Source: Casuarina equisetifolia
Taxonomy: Eukaryota; Streptophyta; Magnoliopsida; Fagales; Casuarinaceae
Assembly: GCA_028551475.1 (NCBI GenBank)
Contig: CM052359.1
Span: 10,231,583-10,295,582, forward strand
Length of the DNA: 64,000 bases
Direction: 5' to 3'
In this document: in pieces, positions 1 through 11,627 of the stretch
How positions within the stretch are numbered: position 1 is the stretch's first letter
Layout of the letters: the number at the start of each line of letters is the position of its first letter
Notes under the pieces: generated by a model
What the model was told of the DNA's origin: nothing
What the model saw: only the letters and a program-made list of their open reading frames with translations
Database searches by the model: none
Program-made: the position numbers and the translations under genes

Positions 1-36
1 TTTTCTTTAAGTGAAAACTGATTATTACATTTGTAG

Positions 37-92
37 TTTTATTTATTTATTTATTTATTTATTCATGATGTTAATCATGATGTTAATCTACA
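37..92. repeat. (ATTT)n microsatellite plus short tandem repeat
   Basis: An ATTT tetranucleotide run is followed by two copies of a roughly 13-base unit (catgatgttaat). It lies in the intron before the first visible exon of the RINGv gene. Confidence 0.8.
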
Positions 93-137
93 ATGAGTGA
101 TGTATGATTATATGTCGATTCAACTTTCTACTTGCAG

Positions 138-605
138 CTTACAGTAATCTTGCTCGTGAAACATTTCTTCTTTGTGCTTTGCTATCGAGAGGAAGACTAC
201 CCCTTCACACTTTCTACAGTAAGTAGCTCCTCATCTTCTTTCTATGACTGTTAACTTATTTTATTTCATTTCCGTCTCCAACTGGGAGTATCATCTGAGC
301 CGAGTTCCAGTTTTTGAGTCATTTAAACTGGATTTGCAGGTTCTCATTCTAAAGGCTGCTGGGATTATTTTCCCAATGTGGGTGTTGATGCGGATAATCA
401 CAGCAATTCTGTATAGTATCACGACGCAGTATGAGGTCAGTTCTTTTCCCATCACCGTGAATTAATGGATAACACTTGAAAAAAAAAGTGATCTAATTCA
501 AAAGTGTCCGATCAACAGGATTTTGATGATATCACCTCAAACTTCGACGGAGATAGTGAACAAGGACAGCAGCATCGATCACTATTAACTACTCCAAATG
601 TATAA
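138..605 (+). CDS. RING-variant (MARCH-like) membrane E3 ubiquitin ligase, 3' part only
   Basis: Three C-terminal exons can be read at 138-218, 340-435 and 519-605, all in phase 0 with GT..AG borders, ending in TAA. They encode 87 residues. The first exon reads as a hydrophobic helix (LTVILLVKHFFFVL), then an acidic loop, then a second helix (VLILKAAGIIFPMWVLMRII), then a polar tail ending TTPNV. This two-helix hairpin after the RINGv domain is the layout of plant RINGv/DUF3675 E3 ligases, which ubiquitinate targets at membranes. The RINGv zinc ligands lie upstream of the window, so the catalytic domain is not seen. The neighbouring MSH6 supports the call: in Arabidopsis a RING/FYVE/PHD-type gene (At4g02075, PIT1) sits beside MSH6. 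The family call rests on the hairpin and synteny, not on the RING itself. Confidence 0.6.
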
Positions 606-1174
606 ATCCTTCAGTGGATAATTGTATTTGAGCACTAAATCAGTGCTTTCTTTGTTAAAATTCCCTTCTATTGGGATACAAATGAAAAGAAACATAGCTT
701 ATCCGATTTGCACAATCAAGTTCGGTAAACAACAGATTTCAACCCCACCGTCCAACAACCCAAAGATTATAAATGAAAGCTCAAACAGAAGAATGGAACA
801 TTGCAACAGCTATGCTGACAGTTAGATTAACAACCCAACCTAACGCATGTACTCACTTCAAAAACAAGGCAGTCGGACGAGAGGCCAGATTCAAACATTT
901 ATGTGGAGAAGCAACAACCTTCCCGTTTGTTGGTCCACTAGATTGTCACTGATATTCAGCTGGTGATTACAGTAGGAAGCACCCACCTTTCAATTCAGGC
1001 GGAAGCAATTAAGCTTCGAAATTTCTTGTTCCCATTTACAATTTGTACATAAAAATGTTTGGTGATCCAATTGACCTACCATTAACACTGAAGGAAATTG
1101 GGTTTGACTTAATCACATGCTCTCTAATGGAGGTAATTGGGAACGAAGCATGAAAGCAATAATATTCAATCAGT

Positions 1175-4100
1175 TCAACTATACTGCAGAAGCATTTGTG
1201 CTCTATGTTGAAGTTCTGCCAGGAAGCTAGTGCCAATGCTCTCAGGAGATTTATGACAAGTCAAATTTGCTTGGATGTCCATAAACTTTTGAACAAATTC
1301 TACCATTTGATCAACCCAACTTCGATTGGTCAAGTTACCTTCAAACTTGTTCTGGTGTTTACCGTATGTAGCCTCAAATTCTCGCGACTTAGCAGCAGCT
1401 TTTTGAAGCAATGAATCTGGAAGCCCTGATATAAACAAAAAACACTGAATTCAGCTAAGAGCATAACATCCATGCCAATAATAAACTCGTAATTAGCTAA
1501 AATGATCATCATGATAATTTTCTGGTACTCATTTTATTGATCGACGCTGATGAAAGACAATCTAAAAGATGCCAAGTCCTAAATTATCTGCCCAAAAGAT
1601 TTCCAACTTAAACTTCAAACTCCAATTTACTGAAAAGCAAAAGTAAATGCCAACTTTGAGGATCTTGGCTACTATTCTTCTAGTTCTTGGAGAAAGATCC
1701 TCGTAAAAAGGTAAAAGCAAACAAACAAGTCTTACCAGCTAACCGTGCCACATTGACACCGTAGCTTTTAGGACATGCACCGGGTGTCAACCTGTAAAGA
1801 AATGTAACTTCTTCCAGATCTCCAACTCTATTTCCAACTCGGCAAGCCATATGACACAGTGAAACCTGTACATAGATGAAGAACATATAAATCAACATAG
1901 TGGTAGAGTGCCAACACCACTAACCTCTGAAGGAAAAAATGCAAGACAAAAACAAAGAAAAAAAAGAAAAACGTATACCTTAGGATCTTTCTGATAGTCT
2001 ACAGCTAATCGGTGATAGTGAGTAGAAAACATTCCTCGACACTGCACCTTGTGCACAAAATGTTGAAGAACCGATTCACTGCAAAGTTCAGAAAATCCAG
2101 AGTAGAAAATAGGTCAACTAGATACAACCTGGTGAAAATTTGTTCAAAATTAATGATTGATACTAGATTCACTGGAGGCAAAGTAATGTTCATATTTTCC
2201 ATAGATACACACGCAATGGCTTGTCCATCTGAAGTAGAAGTCCCCCGTCCAAGTTCATCCAGTGCCACTAGTGAATCACGTGTTGCTGAAGACTGCATTA
2301 ACCATAAAAAACCTATCAATGGCATGAAAGTTGTTCAATCAAACCCATCCGTAATCACGGTTGAAAATTTATATACAAGTTAGTACAAGTCAGCAAACAT
2401 TTGAAAAAAAGGTGGATCAAACTATATGAATCTTCTCATGAAAGAAGATAATAACCGGTTTGTCTCTTTACACAAGAAGTCAGCTAATGGACAATTTACC
2501 TATTTTTCACATAAAAACATTTGGTCTCTGATTCTGCACATAATTCCCATACTAATGCAGGAAACAACAAAGCTCTTTAAAGATCCTTTGGTATGCTGAG
2601 AAATCTCACCAGCATTAATGCAGTCTCCGAAAGTTCTGTTAAAAATGTACTTTGACCTGCCATAATATGATCGTTGGCACCCATCCGAACAAAGATTCGG
2701 TCAACAGGTGACAGCTCAAAACTCTCTGCAGGGACATCTGCTCCTACCTGGGAAGAACCAAAGATGAAACCTAGCAAAGATAATAAAACTGATAAAAACC
2801 AAAGAAACCTTACCTGGGCCAAAATTATAGCCAAGCAAACTTGGCGAAGAAGTGTTGATTTTCCACCCATGTTTGGACCAGTAAGAAGGATGAAACTGGC
2901 ATGACCAGAACCACCAATTGTAACATCATTGGGAACAAATGCACCCTTGTCTAAAGAATCACTCCTAAGAACAGGATGACCCAAACTTTTTGCAGAAAGG
3001 CATGGCACTTCATCTTGATTTGACGGCCCTAAAATAACTGGTTGGCATGTTGGACCTTCATAATAGTCACTTGCAATTGCTAGACTGATCAAAACATCCA
3101 ACTCTGCGATGTGCCAGTTTCAGCAATAAAAATGATCAATATAAAGACTTTGCAGGCCACTTTATAGTTTTTCTCTTTCACATTTAGTGTGTTGGATTCT
3201 CACAATATCTTTCTTTCAAGTAGCATATGAGAGTACAAAGCAGGCTTCAAGACAAAATTTACTGATACCAAAACAGAAGGATTTATATATCATGATTTGT
3301 GGGTCTACCATCGTAGTTCAATATAAAGGACCAATTGAGATAGATAGATAGATAGATTAATGGAGAGAGAGAGAGAGAAAAGGATATGCATACGTGCAGT
3401 AGTAGAAACCAACTGCCTCCACTTCTCATGGTGTTCACAGAAACGCCCAATTAATCTCTGCAAAATGCTTTTCAAGGAGGCCTCCTTTTCAGATTCAGCT
3501 TGCGAGAGCTCTCCCAACAATTTCTTGATAACTGGAGTCCAGTATCTGAAGAAGCCCTGAAATTTCCAAGCAAAGAAGTAAGAACACTAGTTGAGGATAA
3601 CAATCCAGAATGAAGTAATACAAAAGAAGGACAATTTGAGAAGTAATATGACCTAAAGGTTAACAATGGTATGAGTAAAATCTAAACCAAACATCTCGGT
3701 ATTACTAACACCATACCCCATCATTCAGCATGGTTGAGCTTAATTCACTGGCATTGTCACAATAAAACTCAGTGGAGTTGCAATTAAAATAAATGACCGA
3801 ACAAGTGTCATTGATAAGCCGAGGTATCCAATTTCTTTCAGCCAGCAAGTGAAAGTTGAAACAATTAAAGCTACTTCATTCACCACATGCTTTGCACTAC
3901 CTTTTTAGATGATCGTAACTCATAGTCACGAGGAATGCTCCCACGCAAACTTTCAGGTAATTCTAAGAGGTATGCCTCTTTTCCAACTGTGACATATGTA
4001 ACCTTACACATAATTAGAGGCAGAAGTTAGTTATTTCTTTGGAACAGTAAATGGAGAAGTTAACAAAGTTAAAAACCAAAATATTAGTATAAGTTCTTAC

Positions 4101-7100
4101 TGATGCATCTCCAAGTAATTTACGCTGTTCCTTAAGGTGTTTCTTTAAGCTAACCCCAACCTCCTCAACTTTTTTACAGGCAGAGTCATACTCCGCATCA
4201 ACTCCCGCATGGGGAATTATACGTCCTGAATTATTGGCTTCCACCCAATCAAAGGCATCCTTGAAATGGTTTATAACTGAATGGGTGTCAGGGAGACCAT
4301 TACCTGCACACAAACAAAATAAAGTACATCAAACTAGATTCCTTGAAGAGGATCAAAAACACAATTAAAGGAAATCATACCAGGCGTTAACAAATGATGA
4401 AGCATTCTAGATTCAACAGTTTCTGAAATAACACCAAGGGAAGAACATGCTTGGGCCATCAGTTCACAGCCACGTAGAGCTGATATAAACTCTTGGAGCT
4501 GCTTTTTTGCTGCATCCTCGTATAGAACCACTTTGTTGGCATTTCTTCCACTTGCTTCACTGCATTCAGTCAATTTAAGTTAGCATGAACCCTAATGCCT
4601 AACCATTAGGAAGTTATCCATAATATATAATCATGTAATACAATCAGGTGTGCAGACAGGATTTACCTGCTAGCAAAAACACGTGCAAGCAACCGCTCCA
4701 TGTCTGGGAGCCTGGACAATACTTTGCGAAATTCAAGTGCATAACCTAGATTAGCTCCCTGAAGAGCAAAGTGTAACAAAGATGCTTATATAGCAGGAAA
4801 AAACTGCTAAAAATTCTTGATGTCATGTCCATATCAACCTCATTCTAGAATGAAGTGTAACAGTAACTGTTTGATGAGTATATGCAGATCATATCAAGTT
4901 AATAAAATTAAAAAAATTAAAAAAAATTAAAAAACCAATAGCATTGATAACACGCTAGTGGGAGGGTCAAAAGGTTTAAAGTAGAGCTTAAAATCGATCG
5001 TTCAGATGCAATCTGCTAGCCCCCTCCCTTGGAAAAGAAAAATAACGGGAAAACTTGTATCATTAGGTTGCAGAACATAGCAATAATAAGTGCCCTCATT
5101 TAATGGACTGAGAAAGAAAACCTGATTAATAATTTTCTACTATACCTAAGAAGTCCATAAGCATTGAGAAACAAGTTGCTTTTAAATAATGGTCGCCAAC
5201 ATACATCTGATAATGAGATTTGTAAGATCACAATCGCTACATAATATTTCTAAAGCTTGATGCATTTGTATGCTGAGAAGCCTCAAGGAGTTAAGAATAA
5301 TGAAATATAAGAAATGTAATATCAACATGAACCTCACCCGTAAGCTGGCAATAGAATCTTGACGTTCTCTAATTGACTCCGGATGATATAAAGGTCTTGC
5401 CAACCATGTCTTCAGTAACCTCTTTCCAAATGCAGTCACACAATGGTTTAATAGGGAGTAAAGCGTCCTTAAAAGATGTAGGGCAAAGACATCAGAGTAA
5501 TGTCAGAAGATAATAAATCTGAGATACATAAGACAGAGCAGGATTACCCTAGCAAGTCTCCATTTCTGCTATTCTCAAAAACCTCAAGATTCTCCAACGC
5601 AGCAGCATCAAGAACCATGTGTGGTTTTGAGATGACATTACTGAAACCACTAGATGGAAGTTGCTCAAACTTTGCAAAACGAAGTAATGTCTCATCCAGG
5701 AAAGCCTGCTTAAGATAGAAAAGGGTGCCACCAAGAGCTGAAAGTGCAAAGCTGCCATTCCCGCCTGCCCTCACCAGCTCTGAAACAACACCTGGTAGGG
5801 AGCCCAGCCCATTTTCGTCTGAGTGAGAATTTGTGCAAAGCAAATTTGTTTCACTTTGTGATCCAGAAACTGACTCTTGGACAATACGGCTGTAGATGTT
5901 TTTGACTTCATGCACAGTTTTCTCAGCATCCCAGAATTCCAAGAGTGGAACCAACTCATTCACTAAAGGACTTCTCGTATGTCTCAGTAGTACTCTTTCT
6001 GTCTCAGGGCTGAGCTGTTTGGCTGGTTTTACAATTTCTACTGGCCTTAGCTCAGACAAGAGACAGCACAGAGCACTGCACTGCATATCATCCCCAAACT
6101 GATAAACAGAGAAGCAGGCTCAGTCACATGTCATGTATTCAGATGAAAGTATGAAAAATTCAGTAACTAATGGAAAAGGCAATACATGTACCAGAAAAAT
6201 GCAAAGCATTGTCCATTACATATAATGCCATAGTATTCTTGCGATCTTAACAGTCCACAAACAACTTCAAGTTTTAAAAAAAAGGAATTTATCAACAACA
6301 TGCAAAACCAAATGCAGGTCCCCACCCACAACCCACTGAACCTTATCCAAAATTAGAAAAGAGAAAGGGTCAGCAGCATGAAAAAAGGGAAAGTAAACAA
6401 CAATTCACCCCATAAGACTTTCAAAATATTCAAAACCAAATGCAGCTCCCCACCCACAACCCACTGAACTTAATCCAAAATAAGAAAAAAAAGAGGGCCA
6501 GATGCTTGAAAACTCAGCTCATTGGACAACTAATCAATCCAATACTTTACAGAACAACAGCACCAGCTAAATCATACTAATTGGCTATGTCCATGGTATA
6601 CAATGACATGCATGTTATGCCTGAGAAGTGTAAAGATGAATACGCTAGCAGTTGAGCATTGTCCTAGACTCACACCTGACCAAGAATTACTCTGCTGGTA
6701 GCAACATCAACCACACAAACACCAAAAACACGGCATGAATCTTGGTTTGTCAATCCTTGACAGCCTTCAGCTACTGCTATAAGGTAAGAAGCATCAGGAT
6801 TTGCTGACAGCATCTCTCCCTCAGTTAGTGTCCCTTTTGTAACCACTGCACATATTTCACGCTTTACAACCTATCAATACAGAGAAGAAAGTCAAAAAAA
6901 CACTGAATTTTATCCTTCTTTTTCTCGCTCTTAGAAAAACTCACCATAGGATTCAAGGTAGACACCAAACTAAGAAAAAAATTGATGAAAACAAGTATAT
7001 AGTTGAGTAAGAAATGATGAATTAACAGTGCATCAAATCCTTTCCTTGATCAATATCCAGTGGTTATAAACATTTTACCAACTGTTGAACAATCTGTAAG

Positions 7101-10100
7101 AATAATATTATCAAAAGTACACTCAAACTATTCATCACATTATTTGTCTACTGTGTCTTTGAACTAGAACTTCCTATATTAGGCATGGTTATTACACTTT
7201 TTAGGAAACAAATTGGGATTATAATACACAATGATATTAAAAAAAAGAAAAGTCAGTCAGCATGAATCTTAGGAAAAGGAATTGGTGCCAAAATAGATTC
7301 AAATTGATGATTATCATTGAATCTTTGAGAAACACACCTTATCCTTGGAACCTTTCTCCTTGCGGCGAAGCTCCAGTTGTTCAGGGGTTTCTGTCTGCTC
7401 TACAACAAGAACTCGATAACCCTGCTCTGTCAAGGTAGCTTACGTTCAATTTCCTCTTCATGGTGCAAAATTGGCTCGTCAAAGAAATCCAGATATAACC
7501 AACTCATAGAGAGAAAATTGACAGAATGAACAAACCTTTCTAGCCAACTTTTCCACATTCATTGAGAAGTTCCTTTCTGGGAATCCACAATGTGGTTGTT
7601 CTCCCTAAGATTTTGCAAGAAGCTGTCAATATTAAATTGAAAAAAAATACCAGGAAACATCTGTATATAATCAAAGAGATAGCAAAAGAAACTAGTAGCT
7701 GTAAGGACGAAAATGAATCTCTTTTTCCTCTGACTATTAAAAATGCTAATTGACAGTTAACAGTCAAAAATACTTAAAGGCATGCACAACAAGGACAAAC
7801 ATTACAGGGAAACAAATGTTAGGGAATAATGCACTCGAACCAATTAATACCTTCATATATTGCAAGTCAAGCTCTTTTGCACCAATATGCGCGTCCATTT
7901 CAAAAAGTTCATAAAATTTGCCCATCTGCTCCGACAAAAATTAAATTGTTATGACTTGACCACTTACTTGGATAAAAGTATCTAGCTTTATGTAGCTATT
8001 GCGAACTAAATCTATACCTTGAAAAATAAAACCTTGTCCATATGTTTTGACTTAAACTCCCACCATTGTCTCTGCATAATACAAGTTACCTCTAGATTAA
8101 AAACAAACGAAATGACAAATTTATACCAGACCGTCAAACAATTATCTCTAGAAGCAGTTACCTGACCACCTGATAAACTCTTTAGAAAATCAGGGGGCAA
8201 GTAAAGTGTCCTTGGATCATAGTTTGCGTCCCCAGAACATCTTCTTTTCGCATCCCTGCGTTCTCTGTAACAATATAAAATTTCAGCTTATATAAACATC
8301 AAAATTACTGGCTAAATAAGCTCACCATAAAAACCATAAGTAGAAATCAATGCATGATAAAGCTGAGTTCCTGCTCAGTTAAAGCCACTCAAATCGTCCA
8401 ATAATTATGCTTCAGCTGTGCCATATGTGGATGAACGACTAGTACAAAGAGGAAAACTTTACAGTAACATATAACAAATGACTAATGAGAGTATGGACAG
8501 ACTGCCACTTGACAGTGAAGCAATCATGACCAGTACTTCAAACTGCCATAAATTACTGCTGTAGAAAGGTCTGAAAACAATAAACCAAGGAGGCAGATAG
8601 CGAGAACTCACTCCCCAAGGAAGCAAAACTTTTGAGCTTCACGCAAACCAAACCTTTCCGCAGCATCATACGTTGGGGCATTATCAAGGTCATTAAATGC
8701 CTTTCCACCTACACAAAATGCATGATCAACGTCAGTATCAGTATCCAATAAAATATGAAGCTCAAAATTTGCAACTGCAGTCACAACATTTACAAATACG
8801 TACTTCCATACGAGAATAAACAAAAGTAGAAAGCCAATGTGTTCTTTTCTATAAAAGGAAAATTGGATAATAGAGAAAGGAGAAGATAGGCAATCAAGGG
8901 ATAAAGCTTTAAGGATTTGGTGAAGACAATTACATCCTTTTTTGCTTTATCCAATACCCATTAATCTCTTTATATTCCCAAATGCCAAAAAACACAGAAT
9001 CTACTCCTCAGCTTAAAATATCCACAGTTAAGAATTCAATGAATACAATTGCATCCTTTTCTAAATTACTAAGAAATCCTTATTCTCCAATACCTATTGC
9101 TCTTTTCTATTATAATATGTCAAAGAACACAGAGCAGTTGCATTAGCTTAAAATATCCAGTCTCGGAAGAGCAGCCATGCTCATAGATACAGACATTTCA
9201 AGAAACAAAGGGGTCAATAGAAAACCCTCATATAGATTACTATTTCTTAAAAGAGATGAACGGTACATCCATTTTTAGCCTAGCATCCATAAAATAGTAT
9301 AAACTCAATTATTCGACATTCATCTAATCTCCAAATTAAGAAGAACTCACACAAACCAAAAACGCAATTACTTACTTTCGGCATTACTAGCAGGCTCCAT
9401 CAAAGAAAGTTTGAACCCTCTCTTACCCACAGACTCACCACCACCATTACTCTTGCTCTTTTTAGCAGACCCCAACTTCTCTCCCTCACGCACCTTCCGC
9501 TTTGTCGACCCACTGCGCTTTTGTTTTGATCCCTTCACCCTTCCATCCTCATCGTCCTGATCATCCTCCTCCTCCAATTCCACATCTTCCTCGCCATCCT
9601 CCACCACCTCTTCCTCAACATTCTTCCCCCAATCCTCATCGCTAGAATCATCAGGACCATCGCCACCATCAGCATCATCACTCTCCACCTCCTCCTCAAC
9701 TATCACCTTCGCACCTTGCCGTCGCGACCGCTTGAACTCCTCAGGACCCTCTTCCTTATCAACCTTTACCTCCTCAGCGTCCTCCGAATCCACGGAACTC
9801 CGTCGCAACCTTTTCAATTTCTTCTTCCCACCCGCTTCGACCCACTGAATTTTCTCCTTCTCCAAATCCAACAACTCTTCCTCAGCGTCATCATATTGAA
9901 TCAAATGCTTGTTAGCTTCCTTATTGAAGGACTTCACAGCACCTTCGTACCATGCCTTATCCAGCGGCCAATAGACCTTGATCCTCCTCCCCACAACATC
10001 CTCGCCATACTTTCTCTTCTCGGCGGGAGTCGGCGGAGATGTGCCAATGAGCAGGAGGGGCTTCTTCAGCTTGGACTGGAAAGGGGAGGGAGTGGTGGGG

Positions 10101-10306
10101 CTCGAGCCAGGACTCAAGTCGGGACTGTATTTAGGGTTTTTAGGGACAGGACTGGTAGCAGCTTCGGGGCTTTGCTTAGAAAGAGCGGGAGAAGGAGACG
10201 GAGAAGGAGAAGGAGATGACATGGTTTTGGAGAAGAAGGAAGTGATCTGCCTCTGCGGGTTGACAAGGGGCGACCGCCCATTGGTCTGACGCCGAGACGG
10301 TGCCAT
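1175..10306 (-). CDS. MSH6: DNA mismatch repair protein MSH6 (MutS homologue)
   Basis: Partner of MSH2 in MutS-alpha, which recognises base mismatches and 1-nt loops in nuclear DNA. There are 21 coding exons: 10306-9376, 8708-8612, 8264-8162, 8071-8018, 7925-7851, 7604-7536, 7421-7338, 6870-6676, 6098-5548, 5467-5338, 4758-4667, 4559-4381, 4303-4101, 4002-3901, 3556-3394, 3103-2814, 2747-2610, 2292-2213, 2078-1979, 1865-1736, 1425-1175. They sum to 4017 nt, 1338 aa, close to Arabidopsis MSH6. Visible are an N-terminal PCNA-binding box (QRQITSFF, residues 18-25), an acidic/Ser-rich linker, a plant-type Tudor domain (about 120-175), the mismatch-wedge motif [11 protein letters not shown] (about 398-408), Walker [10 protein letters not shown] (about 1085-1093) and Walker B LDELGRG (about 1160). 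The first ATG, at 10306, gives the conserved [11 protein letters not shown] start; an in-frame ATG at 10429 would add 41 non-conserved residues. No lesion was found. Confidence 0.97.
3335..3381. repeat. (GATA)n and (GA)n microsatellites
   Basis: A GATA run of about five units is followed by a GA run. They sit in MSH6 intron 15, just downstream of the donor in the gene's sense. Confidence 0.8.
6303..6500. repeat. Direct repeat inside MSH6 intron 8
   Basis: The block beginning caaaaccaaatgcag at 6303 recurs at 6431, offset 128 bases. Similarity runs for about 65 bases with scattered mismatches (both contain tccccacccacaacccactg). This is an old local duplication inside an intron, with no coding potential. 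Confidence 0.8.
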
Positions 10307-11627
10307 CGCCAAAAACCAACGCCTTTGTTTGTGAGAGAGAGAGATGGAAACGATGTAAAGGAGACTGAGCTCCGGATATAGAATCGAGGGTGAGGAGATG
10401 GCGGGAAATGCGCGGGAAATTCCCGGCAAAGGGTTTCGGTTCCGGAAATGCGCTTTGGCGGGAAGTTTGCGGTGGTCACTGCTCCCCCTTCGGGGCTCGT
10501 GTTACTCGTACCATTTTCTCCCCTACTTTTTATTTATTAAAAATATGAAAGTGTCAAGAACAAATACATGTGGAGAGTAAAAAAATTGGATCTCTCCCAC
10601 TATCTATTTTAGAAATCAAAAGATACAAATTTTGATAAAAAAATCGTTGTTATGTTCAAAGCCCAAAAGAGATATTTGTGATTATTGTGATTATTTCACA
10701 AATATTCTCTTTTAAGTCAAACTACCAAAAAAATAACTAAGATGGTCCTCGTGAACAATTGTAATCATTATAAAGATGGCAAATGATTATATTTGTATTA
10801 TTTGAAAATTTCTTCTCTAATTGTAATCATAAAGTACAAAAGATTTATTGTAATCATTATGCTTCATTTTTTTTTTTTTATGTTTCTTTGTTTAAACTTT
10901 AGGATCTCCCATTCTATTGTATTTAAATCTTTACTCATAATAATCGTGTATTCGCAATGAATATAATTTTATAAATTGCTAAAACTTAATGCTTATTAGT
11001 GTAAAAAATTACCTCGAGGTAAGTATTTGGGGTGTAAAAGAAATACATATTTAGCTAATTTAATTATTTTGTTTGGATACCATAAGGAAACTCTATTAAA
11101 GTCACAAAGCATTAAAAAATTGAAGTTTTCATCTTATCACATTCGTTAAATATTTGTTTTCTATAATCTTGCTTAAAAGATAAAAAAAAAAAATTTTATG
11201 AAATGGAAGGAAAACCCATCTGACGTGGACAACTAATCAAACATAAACTATATGATGTCGACCATTATTTTCAAAAATATTCTCTCTAACAACCGAACAT
11301 CACGGGTCGATAAAGCAATGCATGCGACAACTATCGCTGACGCCTTCGATTGGACTGGTTTAAAATTTATTAAGGCGAAGTAATTAGCATGTTTCGTTAT
11401 CTCGTAGCGACGAGTTGAACGCATTATTAACCTTTCGGCCGGTCGTACACCGTCGCCTTAGAAGGTGTTTGACAACGGAACCGCAATTGCTCGGAAAATA
11501 AACTAGAAGCGTGTTACTTAATCATTTCCGACAGGCTTTCGCTCTCTCACCCGCCATCTATCTTCCACTACCAACCGGCGCCCCGATCTTGATCCTCCTC
11601 GCTCTCGATGGTATAAATGGCCACCCA
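10307..11627. other. Divergent intergenic region between MSH6 and the PPR gene
   Basis: About 1.3 kb serving both divergent promoters. The MSH6-proximal 200 bases are GC-richer and hold the E2F sites; the rest is AT-rich. A short inverted repeat, atatttgtga...tcacaaatat, lies near 10670-10705. No further gene was seen. Confidence 0.6.
10401..10462. promoter_or_regulatory. Cluster of E2F-type sites upstream of MSH6
   Basis: Two gcgggaaa octamers (10401-10408 and 10412-10419; TTTCCCGC on the gene strand) and a tttggcgg (10454-10461) match the plant E2F consensus WTTSSCSS. They lie about 95-156 bases before the MSH6 ATG. E2F/DP factors drive S-phase genes, and MSH6 is a plausible target. Sites are seen in the sequence; function is inferred. 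Confidence 0.65.

Noticed and set aside
9716..10289. Long + strand frames (167 and 103 codons) opposite MSH6 exon 1
   Set aside because: They mirror the acidic/Ser-rich MSH6 coding sequence, with Arg-rich low-complexity output and no domain; the MSH6 frame is conserved.
11611..11619. TATA-like gtataaatg before the PPR gene
   Set aside because: It lies only 10-17 bases before the chosen ATG, too close to place transcription start upstream of it; likely chance.
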